Of a stretch of DNA of 64,000 bases, positions 44,249 through 52,919 are shown one piece after another (positions within the stretch are counted from its first letter, which is position 1; each line of letters begins with the position of its first letter). The position numbers and the translations under genes were made by a program. Below the pieces are notes generated by a model. That model was not told the origin of the DNA and searched no databases. It worked only from the letters and a program-made list of their open reading frames with translations. The DNA comes from Bacillus ectoiniformans (GTDB lineage: Bacteria > Bacillota > Bacilli > Bacillales > Domibacillaceae): positions 62,001 through 126,000 of the forward strand of contig NZ_JAFBES010000008.1 in NCBI RefSeq assembly GCF_016908875.1, given 5' to 3'.

Positions 44249-46065
44249 TATTGAATGTTCGTTAAACGAATCAATTCCACTTCATCTTGTATGCCTAATA
44301 AAGAAGCTCGAAAGACTTCCATTTCACAGGCATAAAATGTCGAGACGGATTGTTCATATTCTTCCGTCCACTCTTTATAGCTTACAACTACATCATGACC
44401 CTGGCTTTGCTGCTGAATGCGTGCTGCCATATTCACCGTATGACCAAAGTAATCCAGCAAATCATTGGCATTGACGACAATAGCAGGTCCGGTATAAAGT
44501 CCGATTTTGATAGCCATCTCCTTAACCTGTGATTCTTTCAAGTTTCCTTGAATTTCAAGCGCCGCTTTTACAGCATCTTTGGGTCGGTAAAAAGCAGCCA
44601 TGACCGAATCGCCTATTGTTTTCACCACTGCTCCGTTATTAGCCGAGATCCATTTTCTTAAATAATCAAAATGCCTGTATACTTGCTGATACGCCTTGGC
44701 ATCTCCTATGTTTTCATATAATGAAGTCGACCCTTTTAAATCCGTGAACAAGATCGTCAGCGACTCTACGCCAATTTGCTGATCTGAAGACAGCACTTCT
44801 TTAGAAAATAAATCACGAAACAACTGGGAAGAAGCGATATTAGCAGCCGTTACCGCTTGGGGATCCCACTCGACTTTTTCTAAAACGGCCACTAGTTCAG
44901 ACTGTGTCTGATTCCAGATACGGAACTTTCCGCCTTCTGAATTTAAAGAAACGGAGGACTTTTCAAATCCCGTTTCACCAACAATTAATTCTGGTTCGTT
45001 TGGTGACTCTGCTGAATAAACGGCCGCTTGGTCATTTCTTTGCAGCAAGCGGATTCTCATCTCTCCGGGTAAAGCCGGATAATGAACAATTTCCATCTCT
45101 TGCGGTTTTAGTCGATATTGCCCTAAGACATGAGGAGACGTCATCGGCCCTCCTATGCAGTATGTTTGATCTGTCGCCTGCCTTATAGATGGGTGTACGG
45201 AAAAGCGCATTTCGATGTAGCGGTCAAAGTTCATCTCATAATCTACTCCGCAAACGTCACAGTGCACTTCATTCTTGACGTCCTTCATAGAAGCAGCGGA
45301 TGCTTTCGGCACGCGGCAGTTCGGACACATTAAAGTAAAGCTTTGTTTTAAGAGTCCAATCTTCGTCGCCTGCAAGAACATCGCCAGCACCTGCTGCCGA
45401 TCTTCTTTCCATTGATCAGCTAGCTGATAGGGCTTCATTTGAAGCACTTCATCGTCTCCATGCTCAGTGAGGTGAATAATGAGTCTTTCCACTTGGCCTG
45501 TATGTCGGTGAACGACATGAAGTTGCTCCGAAAGCTTTGCCAAGCGTTCTTTATCCACTGCCCATCCTCTCTTCTCTTGAGGAAGCCTGTCAAATTCCCG
45601 CGTCCGATTCTCTGCTATGTACAGATCAACATATTCCATAATTTTCTTTATGGATTTCACACCGACCAAAGGAATAGCTGCCAGACCTAAAGGGTTCGCT
45701 GGCAGAAAACGTGCAGTGCCGATAATTTCGGTCGCCGACTGATCGCCTATTTGTTCATCACTACCCTTAAACTCCAAACTCCACAGGAGCCGTTTAATCG
45801 GCCCGCTTTCATAGACTCTTTCGACGCTATACCGCTCTTCCTTCACCCATTCAAAAGGGTACTCTCTCCACTTCATTGGAACAACTCCGAACACTTTCGC
45901 TTCCGCATAGCGAAAGAACGTGCGATCAATAAACTGAGCAGGTGAAAAATGTACAGAAAACAGACCAGAGACCCGATTTAGATGATCTGTGTGGGATAAC
46001 AGTTCCCATACCTTAGTTCTCGGCAGATGGACTAGTCTCTTAAACTGATACACTTTTTCATTCAA
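44248..46065 (-). CDS. class III adenylyl cyclase with SRPBCC and zinc-ribbon regulatory region
   Basis: The C-terminal class III cyclase domain (435-595) is complete. Metal-binding aspartates are D442 (FTDLKGST) and D486 (KTIGDSVMAAF), the adenine-selecting pair is K482 and D538 (LLDYFG), and the transition-state residues are N545 and R549 (NMAARI). ATP, not GTP, is the expected substrate. The N-terminal 150 residues look like an SRPBCC/START hydrophobic pocket. Residues about 170-330 match the DUF5939 type with two CxxC pairs (CPNC, CDVC) forming a probable zinc ribbon. The start is TTG at 46065, 7 bases after AAGGAGG, overlapping the stop of the HD-GYP gene. cAMP signalling is uncommon in Bacillus, so the target is unclear. 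Confidence 0.9.
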   Translation of the reverse strand: MNEKVYQFKRLVHLPRTKVWELLSHTDHLNRVSGLFSVHFSPAQFIDRTFFRYAEAKVFGVVPMKWREYPFEWVKEERYSVERVYESGPIKRLLWSLEFKGSDEQIGDQSATEIIGTARFLPANPLGLAAIPLVGVKSIKKIMEYVDLYIAENRTREFDRLPQEKRGWAVDKERLAKLSEQLHVVHRHTGQVERLIIHLTEHGDDEVLQMKPYQLADQWKEDRQQVLAMFLQATKIGLLKQSFTLMCPNCRVPKASAASMKDVKNEVHCDVCGVDYEMNFDRYIEMRFSVHPSIRQATDQTYCIGGPMTSPHVLGQYRLKPQEMEIVHYPALPGEMRIRLLQRNDQAAVYSAESPNEPELIVGETGFEKSSVSLNSEGGKFRIWNQTQSELVAVLEKVEWDPQAVTAANIASSQLFRDLFSKEVLSSDQQIGVESLTILFTDLKGSTSLYENIGDAKAYQQVYRHFDYLRKWISANNGAVVKTIGDSVMAAFYRPKDAVKAALEIQGNLKESQVKEMAIKIGLYTGPAIVVNANDLLDYFGHTVNMAARIQQQSQGHDVVVSYKEWTEEYEQSVSTFYACEMEVFRASLLGIQDEVELIRLTNIQ

Positions 46066-47216
46066 ATAGAGTCCTCCTTCACCACGTCTGTGTACCTTTC
46101 TTTAATCTCCACAAACTGATCGATATGAGCAAGAAAAATATCTGCCAAAAGCGGATCAAATTGCTTCCCTTTCTCTTCTTGAATCAGCTGAATAATCTTA
46201 GGAAGCGGCCATGCTTTTTTATAGATCCGGTCGCTAGCTAGTGCATCAAACACATCCGCCAGCCCCGTAATACGGGCATACAGATGAATCTCTTCTGCTT
46301 TCAGGCCATTCGGATATCCCTTTCCGTCCCAGCGCTCATGGTGCTGATGAGCAATAATGGCAGCGATCTTTAGAATGCGCCGCTTTGAGCCTTTAAAGAT
46401 ATGGTAGCCAGTCGTCGTATGCGTTTTAATCACATCAAACTCTTCACTTGTCAGCTTCCCTGGCTTCTCCAAGATGCTGTCAGGAATGGCTACCTTTCCA
46501 ATATCGTGCATAGGTGATGCCAGCTCGATCAAGCTTGCTTCATTCTCACTCAATCCGTACAGCCTAGCGAGTAAATAGGAATACTTAGCGACTCGTTTCA
46601 CATGCTGGCCTGTTTCCTGCGAGCGGCTTTCTCCTACCTCACCTAGTCTGAAGATAATTTCCTTTTGTGTTTCTACTAATTCCTCGTGCAGCAGAGCGGC
46701 TTGAATCGATTTCCCCATATAAGAAGCAGCAAATTGTAAATGCTTAACATCTAGATCGGAGAATGCTCCCGTGCCTGTCATTTTATTAATCGCCTGATAT
46801 GCGCCAATAATCGTTCCGTCAAAGTTTCGAATCGGTATACACAGCACGGACTTCGTTTGATAGCCAGTCTGCTGGTCAATAGCATCATTAAAGCGAGTAT
46901 CCTTGTATGCATCCTTAACCAGTACGGTTTCTCCTGATAGAATCGTATGCCCGGCAAGTCCAGCTGGGTGAGGAATTTCTACTCGCTCTAACCCGTCGGC
47001 TACTTTTGTCCAAATCACCTTCCGTTCTTCATCGAGCAGCCATAACGTACACCTGTCTGCCTGAATCCACTTCCGCCCCATTTCTGCCATTAATACGAGC
47101 AGCCGGTCTAGGTCATTTTCACCTGAGATCTTTGCTGCGTAAGTAAACATAATTTCAAGCATCTCTTCCGGCAACAGTTCTGCTTGTTTCACACTACCTT
47201 GTTGATTGACTAACAC
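46062..47216 (-). CDS. GAF / HD-GYP signalling phosphodiesterase
   Basis: Two domains: a GAF domain (about 25-180; CTLWLLDEERKVIW, HTILSGETVLVKDAY, SVLCIPIRN) and an HD-GYP domain (about 190-365) with SPMHDIGKVAIPDSIL and HHERWDGKGYPNGL, the two signatures of c-di-GMP phosphodiesterases. The GAF domain is likely to bind a small ligand, possibly a cyclic nucleotide. The gene ends by overlapping the TTG start of the class III cyclase, so the two are made together and probably act in one pathway. GTG at 47216 is the start, after AAAGGAAGTGG. No GGDEF protein is intact in this window. Confidence 0.92.
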   Translation of the reverse strand: MLVNQQGSVKQAELLPEEMLEIMFTYAAKISGENDLDRLLVLMAEMGRKWIQADRCTLWLLDEERKVIWTKVADGLERVEIPHPAGLAGHTILSGETVLVKDAYKDTRFNDAIDQQTGYQTKSVLCIPIRNFDGTIIGAYQAINKMTGTGAFSDLDVKHLQFAASYMGKSIQAALLHEELVETQKEIIFRLGEVGESRSQETGQHVKRVAKYSYLLARLYGLSENEASLIELASPMHDIGKVAIPDSILEKPGKLTSEEFDVIKTHTTTGYHIFKGSKRRILKIAAIIAHQHHERWDGKGYPNGLKAEEIHLYARITGLADVFDALASDRIYKKAWPLPKIIQLIQEEKGKQFDPLLADIFLAHIDQFVEIKERYTDVVKEDSI

Positions 47217-47352
47217 ATAGCCACTTCCTTTTATCCCATTCTGCTTAAATCGTTATATAGTAAAAATTCATTTTATTTCTTTTTTATCTATGCTAATTTA
47301 AATATAACAAAATTAGTTATTTTTACCTAATTATAAACTGCATGAGGTATTT

Positions 47353-47697
47353 ATGGGAGAATTTAATCTATTATTTCTAGCACATTTGATTGGCGATTTT
47401 TTATTTCAAACAAGCTGGATGTCTAAGTATAAATCCACGCGCTGGGTGCCACTGCTTGTCCATTGCTTCGTTTACACCTTTACAGTCAGCATTTTCGCCT
47501 GGCTTACATTCGGAGGACTATCGTTCCCAGCCATTGGTTTTATCTTTATTACCCACGTGATCTTAGACCGGCGCCGGTTTGTCCAATGGTGGGTCAGCAC
47601 CATTATGCAGGCGAAGGGACCTGAGTCCGCTTGGCTTGGGATTGTTGTGGATCAGACCTTCCACTTACTAGTGCTCGCTGCTGCTCTTAGCCTTTAA
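47353..47697 (+). CDS. DUF3307 membrane protein
   Basis: The 114-residue protein has four membrane helices and the DUF3307 signature: LFLAHLIGDFLFQTSWMSKYK at the start, then LLVHCFVYTF, and HVILDRRRFVQWW. A further helix ends with VDQTFHLLVLAAAL. Conserved His and Asp residues lie in the membrane segments (AHLIGDF, HCF, HVILDR, DQTFH), suggesting an enzymatic or metal-dependent role in the membrane, unknown to date. The gene is alone, divergent from the HD-GYP gene, with a terminator at 47704. Confidence 0.85.
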   Translation: MGEFNLLFLAHLIGDFLFQTSWMSKYKSTRWVPLLVHCFVYTFTVSIFAWLTFGGLSFPAIGFIFITHVILDRRRFVQWWVSTIMQAKGPESAWLGIVVDQTFHLLVLAAALSL

Positions 47698-47703
47698 AAG
47701 AGG

Positions 47704-47730
47704 ACGCCAGAAGTTTTTGTTTTCTGGCGT
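47704..47730. terminator. bidirectional terminator
   Basis: ACGCCAGAA pairs with TTCTGGCGT around a T-rich loop, between convergent genes. Confidence 0.75.
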
Positions 47731-47925
47731 TTATTCATCTTTATTATTCTTTCCATTTGAATTATGTTTGGTAAAGAAGAAGGCGACGCTGCCTGAAAAC
47801 CCGCCAATTAATGCCCCCACGATAATATTGACAATGTCGCTGTTTTCTTTGAATAAAAATACACAAGCTGTTAAAACCGCTAATAGAGAAAAAGAAAACA
47901 GGTGTTCAAACTTAATTCGCTTCAT
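47731..47925 (-). CDS. small two-helix membrane protein
   Basis: The 64-residue protein has two hydrophobic segments (LFSFSLLAVLTACVFLF and IVNIIVGALIGGFSGSVAFFF) and a basic, Asn-rich C-terminus. ATG at 47925 follows GGGGGGC. No family is recognised, although the layout is like many short Bacillus membrane proteins. It lies convergent to the DUF3307 gene across a shared terminator. Confidence 0.6.
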   Translation of the reverse strand: MKRIKFEHLFSFSLLAVLTACVFLFKENSDIVNIIVGALIGGFSGSVAFFFTKHNSNGKNNKDE

Positions 47926-48169
47926 ATCAAGCCCCCCATTACTGTTCACTTTCACTTCATTGATTCCTTCCTTCTAGTGTATTCACTTGATTGGGACGTG
48001 CCTTTGATGACAGCCCATTCATGACAAATTCTAGTTCCACACGAAAAAGACAGCCTAATTAAATTAGACTGCCAAGCTATATTCCTGTTTCTCGGTTGAT
48101 AAGTAGAACGCCATTTCTAACATAGAAAAAAACGCCCGACTAGTAATAGTAAGACGTTTTAACAGTTAT

Positions 48170-48496
48170 TTACTCCGCGACCTCCGCGTCTGTTAAATCA
48201 ATATGTCCTTCTCCCCATGCACACATCGCATCTAAAATCGGACGCAGCGACCAGCCGTACTCGGTCAATGAGTAAACCACTTTCGGAGGCACCTGATCAA
48301 AAACTATTCGATTGACGACTCCATCTGCTTCAAGTTCGCGCAGCTGCTGGGTAAGCATTTTCTGCGTAATGCCAGGCATTAACCGCTTTAATTCACTTGT
48401 CCGCTTCTCGCCTTTAATTAAGTGGCACATAATCACCACTTTCCACTTGCCGCCAATGACATCCAATGTCGCTTCTACAGGAATATTATAAGCCAT
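48170..48496 (-). CDS. HxlR-family transcriptional regulator
   Basis: The 108-residue winged-helix protein has the HxlR (DUF24) core: ATLDVIGGKWKVVIMCHLIKGEKRTSELKRLMPGI followed by TQKMLTQQLRELEADGVV and VPPKVVYSLTEYG. One Cys (VIMCHL) lies in the first helix-turn-helix helix, possibly a redox or electrophile sensor, and another near the end (AMCAWGE). It is divergent from an MFS efflux gene, like B. subtilis ytcD/ytbD. Two nearly identical 47-base repeats flank the two promoters and are likely operators. Confidence 0.88.
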   Translation of the reverse strand: MAYNIPVEATLDVIGGKWKVVIMCHLIKGEKRTSELKRLMPGITQKMLTQQLRELEADGVVNRIVFDQVPPKVVYSLTEYGWSLRPILDAMCAWGEGHIDLTDAEVAE

Positions 48497-48514
48497 CTTC
48501 TTCCTCCTCTATTT

Positions 48515-48561
48515 CATAGGTACTTTTAAGTTCCTACATCACTTTAAAGTGCGTACTTCTC
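48515..48561. promoter_or_regulatory. first copy of 47-bp direct repeat (candidate HxlR operator)
   Basis: CATAGG, then TACTTTTAAGTTCCTAC, then CACTTTAAAGTGCGTACTTC. The inner ACTTTAAAGT is a perfect palindrome, and GTAGGAACTTAAAAGTAC/CACTTTAAAGTG gives further symmetry. It lies 18 bases before the HxlR start codon. Confidence 0.55.
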
Positions 48562-48622
48562 ATAAGTTCTTCTTCCTCCCATAATAGCATGTGTTAGATC
48601 TTTTCAAAAGATATTTTTAGAC

Positions 48623-48669
48623 CATAGGCACTTTTAAGTTCCTACATTACTTTAAAGTGCGTACTTCTC
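48623..48669. promoter_or_regulatory. second copy of the 47-bp direct repeat
   Basis: The same sequence as at 48515-48561, offset by exactly 108 bases, with two differences. It lies 84 bases before the MFS start codon, so each divergent promoter has its own copy. Confidence 0.55.
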
Positions 48670-48753
48670 TTTATGAATTGTATCTAGCATAATGACAACA
48701 GCAAGAAAAAAGGCATGGGCCCGCCTTTACATTTACTAGGAGGTAATTAACTT

Positions 48754-49935
48754 ATGACTCAGCAAGCATCAGTCAAAAATGGAACAATTGCCTTATGGGC
48801 ATTAGCCATTAGCGCATTTGGAATTGGTACGACAGAATTTATTCCCGTCGGACTTCTCGCTTCTATCGCAGAAGATTTTAATATTGGTGTCACACTCGCA
48901 GGATTATTGATTTCAGGATATGCCATTGGCGTCGCAGTTGGAGCACCTATTCTCACCGCTTTAACGAATCGCGTCAGCAGAAAAACACTTTTAATGGCCT
49001 TGATGGTTATTTTTATCGGCGGTAATTCATTAGCGGCTTTATCACCGACATTTGAGATATTAGTAGCCGCTCGTTTCATTACCGCTTTTGCTCATGGATT
49101 ATTCTTTTCAATCGGTTCAACGATTGCGGTTCAATTAGTTCCGCCACATAAAAAAGCAAGTGCGATTGCCTTAATGTTTACTGGCTTAACAGTTGCTATT
49201 GTAACCGGTGTTCCACTTGGTACATTTATCGGCCAGGCATTTGGATGGAGAGCAACGTTTTGGGGAGTTGCTTTACTTGGGGTGATTGCGATTATCGCCA
49301 GTGCTCTGTTAATTCCGAGCAACTTAAAGCAGTCTCCTCCGGCTAAGTTCTCTGACATGTTTAAACTCGTCACCAACAGCCGCTTGCTGCTTGGTTTTGC
49401 CATCACGATCTTAGGTTATGGCGGAACGTTTGTGGCATTCACTTATTTAACTCCGCTTCTGCAGGACGTTACAGGCATTCAGCCAAAAACAATTAGCATC
49501 GTGCTGATCGTCTATGGATTGGCGGTTGCTATCGGAAATTCACTCGGCGGCAAATTCGCCAATCAGCATCCGGCAAAAGCCTTGTTCTGGATGTTTATTG
49601 TTCAAGCATCGATCTTAATTGTCATGAGTTTCATGATTCCATTTAAAGTCGCTGGACTAATTGCCGTTGTACTAATGGGACTGCTTGCCTTTATGAATGT
49701 AGCTGGTCTGCAGTTATATATTGTGCAGCTCGCTGAAAAATATGTTCCAACAGCAGTCGATGTCGCATCCGCTTTAAACATCGCCGCCTTTAATATCGGA
49801 ATTGCCATTGGGGCAACTGTCGGCGGATTGGTCGTCGATTCAATCGGACTTGTTCACACGCCATGGGTAGGCGGCGTTATGGTTATTATCGCTGTATTCT
49901 TAACCGGAGTTTCTTTAAGACTTGAGAAAAAATAA
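48754..49935 (+). CDS. MFS transporter of the DHA1/AraJ-YtbD type
   Basis: The 393-residue protein has twelve hydrophobic segments. It shows FGIGTTEFIPVGLL in helix 1, the motif-A-like loop LTNRVSRKTLL between helices 2 and 3, and TGVPLGTFIGQAFGWRATFW. These are features of the sugar-efflux/chloramphenicol-type DHA1 group that includes B. subtilis YtbD. It is divergent from an HxlR regulator, as ytbD is from ytcD, which implies inducible efflux of a toxic or redox-active compound. AGGAGG precedes the ATG. A terminator (49942) lies between it and the following luciferase-family gene. Confidence 0.9.
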   Translation: MTQQASVKNGTIALWALAISAFGIGTTEFIPVGLLASIAEDFNIGVTLAGLLISGYAIGVAVGAPILTALTNRVSRKTLLMALMVIFIGGNSLAALSPTFEILVAARFITAFAHGLFFSIGSTIAVQLVPPHKKASAIALMFTGLTVAIVTGVPLGTFIGQAFGWRATFWGVALLGVIAIIASALLIPSNLKQSPPAKFSDMFKLVTNSRLLLGFAITILGYGGTFVAFTYLTPLLQDVTGIQPKTISIVLIVYGLAVAIGNSLGGKFANQHPAKALFWMFIVQASILIVMSFMIPFKVAGLIAVVLMGLLAFMNVAGLQLYIVQLAEKYVPTAVDVASALNIAAFNIGIAIGATVGGLVVDSIGLVHTPWVGGVMVIIAVFLTGVSLRLEKK

Positions 49936-49941
49936 TGAAGA

Positions 49942-49965
49942 GGCTGGCCGAGGCCAGCCCTTTTT
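49942..49965 (+). terminator. terminator after the MFS gene
   Basis: GGCTGGCC pairs with GGCCAGCC, then CTTTTT. The ribosome site of the next gene follows at once. Confidence 0.8.
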
Positions 49966-49981
49966 AAATGGAGGAATAGAC

Positions 49982-50938
49982 ATGTTTGACACTCACAAAA
50001 GTTTTCAAAATATGTACCATGAAAACGAGTTAACTCTCGGATTGCATATCCCTTTAGAAAATTATCAAATGTCTGCACCAACAATGGAAGGACAAATTGA
50101 ACTGGCGAAGAAAGCTGAACACTATGGGTTTACCGCTCTTTGGCTTCGTGATGTACTGCTGAAAGATCCCAACTTTCTAGATCCTGCTGTTGGCCAAATT
50201 TATGACATATTAATTTACGCGACTCATTTGTTAAGCCAAACCAAAGAAATCGCCATCGGCACCTCTGCACTTGTTTTGCCCTTGCGCCACCCTTTGCGTT
50301 TAGCAAAAGAAGTCGCAACCATCGAGGCTTTATTTCCTGAACGCCTCATTATGGGTGTCTCATCCGGTGACCGCCGAGCTGATTTTCATGGTCTTGGCGT
50401 CGAGCATGCGACTCGCGGCCGTCAATTCAAAGAAGCATTAGATGTCTTCGAACGTGCACTTTATGAGAAGTATCCAGTGATTGATTCCTGCTATGGACGC
50501 ATTGATCAAGCGACCGTTGTGCCTTATACGAATCAGCGTATCCCTACAATGATTACAGGGTTTTCCCAGCAGGATATGAGCTGGATTGGCGAACATGGTG
50601 ATGGCTGGATGTATTATCCGCAAGGACCTGTGCAGCAGCAACAAGCGATCGCTCATTGGCGGGAAGCTTCAGAACCATTTCTTCATTCAACTTTCCGTCC
50701 CTTCTCAATGCCAATGCACCTCGACTTAGCAGAAGACCCCAATGAAGAAGCAACCGGCATACGCTTAGGCTTTCGCGTCGGACGAAATAAATTAATTGAA
50801 CTGCTCGAAGCCTACCGGTCAATTGGTGTCAACCATCTATTCTTCGCCCTATTTGACGGTCAACGTCCAGCCGAAGACGTCATGGATGAATTAGGAGAAT
50901 ACGTGGTACCCCATTTTTCTCCTTTAAGTAAGAGATAA
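49982..50938 (+). CDS. luciferase-like monooxygenase family oxidoreductase
   Basis: The 318-residue TIM-barrel protein has the bacterial luciferase-like flavin-binding pattern: GFTALWLRDVLLKDPN, IAIGTSALVLPLRHPLRLAKEVATIEALFPERLIMGVSSGDR, and GEHGDGWMYYP. It fits the luciferase-type subfamily first named from B. anthracis, in which the substrate is unknown and FMNH2 is supplied by a partner reductase. ATG at 49982 follows GGAGG; the frame is open further upstream to 49922 but without a ribosome site. It lies just after the MFS gene and may be co-expressed by readthrough. Confidence 0.88.
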   Translation: MFDTHKSFQNMYHENELTLGLHIPLENYQMSAPTMEGQIELAKKAEHYGFTALWLRDVLLKDPNFLDPAVGQIYDILIYATHLLSQTKEIAIGTSALVLPLRHPLRLAKEVATIEALFPERLIMGVSSGDRRADFHGLGVEHATRGRQFKEALDVFERALYEKYPVIDSCYGRIDQATVVPYTNQRIPTMITGFSQQDMSWIGEHGDGWMYYPQGPVQQQQAIAHWREASEPFLHSTFRPFSMPMHLDLAEDPNEEATGIRLGFRVGRNKLIELLEAYRSIGVNHLFFALFDGQRPAEDVMDELGEYVVPHFSPLSKR

Positions 50939-50959
50939 TAATAGTTGAAACAATTAATA

Positions 50960-51011
50960 AAACTGTCCCGCAGTGAAGAAACGCGCCTTAACATTTCTTC
51001 CGGGACAGTTT
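50960..51011. terminator. bidirectional terminator with two-part stem
   Basis: AAACTGTCCCG pairs with CGGGACAGTTT, and inside it GAAGAAA pairs with TTTCTTC; a T run follows. It ends the luciferase-family gene and may also stop the kinase transcript from the right. Confidence 0.8.
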
Positions 51012-51131
51012 TTATTTTGCTTTTTTGCTTAAGTTCTCCCTCGAATTTCGGTTGTTTTTGTCGCGACCGTTTCAATATCAAGGTAGAAATAAAGTGCGAA
51101 AAACCACGCATTGGTTATTCCCACTATAAAC

Positions 51132-52919
51132 TTAATCCATCACACGCTGTGTCTGCTTCAATGGAAATTGAAGAATGACAGTTGTTCCTTCCCCCACTTG
51201 ACTAAAGTACTTAATCGTACCATGATGCTCTTTAATAATCCGTGTACTAACCATCAAGCCAAGGCCAGTACCTTTTTCTTTGTTGGTGAAAAAAGGCTCC
51301 CCTAACTTTTCGATACGTTCTGGCGAAATACCACATCCAACGTCAATCACTTCTACAACTGCATCGTTGTTTAGAGATTTGGCTCGAATGATGATTGATG
51401 CCCCTTTCGGTGATGCTTCGATCCCATTTTTGATCACATTAATAAAGACTTGTTTCATTTGATTCAGACTGGCTTCTATAAACAATTTCTCTTCTATCTC
51501 TTCTAACTGAATAGAGATTCCATGCATAACGGCATACGTTGTCAGAAGTTCTGTCACATCTACAAGCAGTTCATTTAACGAAACAGTCGCCACTTTCGAT
51601 GTTTCTGGCTTAGCTACCATCATTAACTCTCCTGCTACATAGTCAATACGGTCTAACTCGCTAAGCATCACATTTAAATACGCTGGCTGGATGGGTCGTT
51701 CTTGGTTAATCAGTTGAATGAAGCCCTTTAACGAAGTAAGCGGATTCCGAATTTCATGTGCTACTCCTGCTGCTAGTTGCCCTACAATATTTAGCTTCTC
51801 TGTTCTTCTAAGATATTCCTCATTCTCTTTAATCGCAGTCACATCGTTCACTACACAAAGTAATTCTACTTGATTTTTAGAAGAATAGATGAGCTTCTTA
51901 ATCACTTGAACAGCCGACTCTTCCCCATATTTGTTTACTATAGTCGTTTCATATGACGGTTTCTCTTTCAGTTGTTGAATGAGGGATAGATCCTCTGCCA
52001 TCCATTCGCCAGCTGCTGATCGGTTTAAAAAAGCGCGTTCATTCTTTCCAATAGCCTCTTCTTGATCGATCCCATAAAATTGAGCAAAGGCCTCATTCAC
52101 CATTGCGAAATTTCCACGGCTATCTCTTATATAAATTAAATTCGGATTTATATCTATGACTTTCTTTAAGAAGGCTCTCTGTAAATGTAACCGTTCGCTA
52201 GAATCTTTGATGATGTTCTGGTGCATATTCACATACCCTAAAACGATGGCAATCACTAAAATAAATAAGGTGAAAATGGATTGAACCAAAGAGCTATTAG
52301 GAGATAAATTCACCACACCAAATAAATAAGCAGGGAGTAAGGCCCATAAAAACGTAGCAAGAAACCTTTTCATATTTTGATCTTTTATCTTTTTCACGAG
52401 ATATAACGCCATCAAGTTAATGACTAGCATAGATAAGATATGAACTTTGAACGTCCATCCCCATTCACCTGATAGAGGATAATAAAAAGACTCGTTTAAG
52501 GTATCGTTGTAATGTAAGGTAAGACCTGATATTCCGAGATTGGTCCAGCCAACTACATAAACAAATACCGTCCAAGCTAGAAATAGTCCTACCGATTTCT
52601 TGTTGAATATATTTCGAAAAAACTTCATCTGCCTAGCAGATAATTTCATGCCCTCAAAGTAAAGCATCGTATACACTAAATAGAACAAGACAAATACAAA
52701 ACTTACTGAACCAATTCGAAAAAAACGAAACAAGAGTTCAATAGTGTGCTCGGTTAATATATTGACACCAAATAGAATAGCGATACTTAACTGCCAAGCA
52801 GTAATTGACATAAAAAATAAAAATACTGTCGTGATCGGTTTTCCATTTTTCAAATGACTGATGAGAAACAAAGACATTAAAGGAAAACCAGAGAATAATA
52901 TAAGTAGTAGAAAAGCCAT
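51132..52919 (-). CDS. 7TM-type membrane histidine kinase with PAS domain
   Basis: Seven hydrophobic segments lie in the first 245 residues, followed by a PAS domain (about 250-370; LIYIRDSRGNFAMVNEAFAQFYG). HisKA has the phospho-accepting His in GVAHEIRNPLTSLKGF. The ATPase domain has NVIKNGIEAS (N box), DVGCGIS (G1) and GTGLGLMV (G2). The output layout is like Bacillus sporulation kinases (KinA/KinE type), which feed Spo0F; no response regulator is adjacent, which fits that view but does not prove it. Its ATG overlaps the stop of the KAS-like gene by one base (TAATG), so the two are translationally coupled. Confidence 0.9.
   Translation of the reverse strand: MAFLLLILFSGFPLMSLFLISHLKNGKPITTVFLFFMSITAWQLSIAILFGVNILTEHTIELLFRFFRIGSVSFVFVLFYLVYTMLYFEGMKLSARQMKFFRNIFNKKSVGLFLAWTVFVYVVGWTNLGISGLTLHYNDTLNESFYYPLSGEWGWTFKVHILSMLVINLMALYLVKKIKDQNMKRFLATFLWALLPAYLFGVVNLSPNSSLVQSIFTLFILVIAIVLGYVNMHQNIIKDSSERLHLQRAFLKKVIDINPNLIYIRDSRGNFAMVNEAFAQFYGIDQEEAIGKNERAFLNRSAAGEWMAEDLSLIQQLKEKPSYETTIVNKYGEESAVQVIKKLIYSSKNQVELLCVVNDVTAIKENEEYLRRTEKLNIVGQLAAGVAHEIRNPLTSLKGFIQLINQERPIQPAYLNVMLSELDRIDYVAGELMMVAKPETSKVATVSLNELLVDVTELLTTYAVMHGISIQLEEIEEKLFIEASLNQMKQVFINVIKNGIEASPKGASIIIRAKSLNNDAVVEVIDVGCGISPERIEKLGEPFFTNKEKGTGLGLMVSTRIIKEHHGTIKYFSQVGEGTTVILQFPLKQTQRVMD

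Noticed and set aside
48759-49079. - strand frame opposite the MFS gene start
   Set aside because: Shadow of the transporter with no start signals; the MFS protein has clear family motifs.
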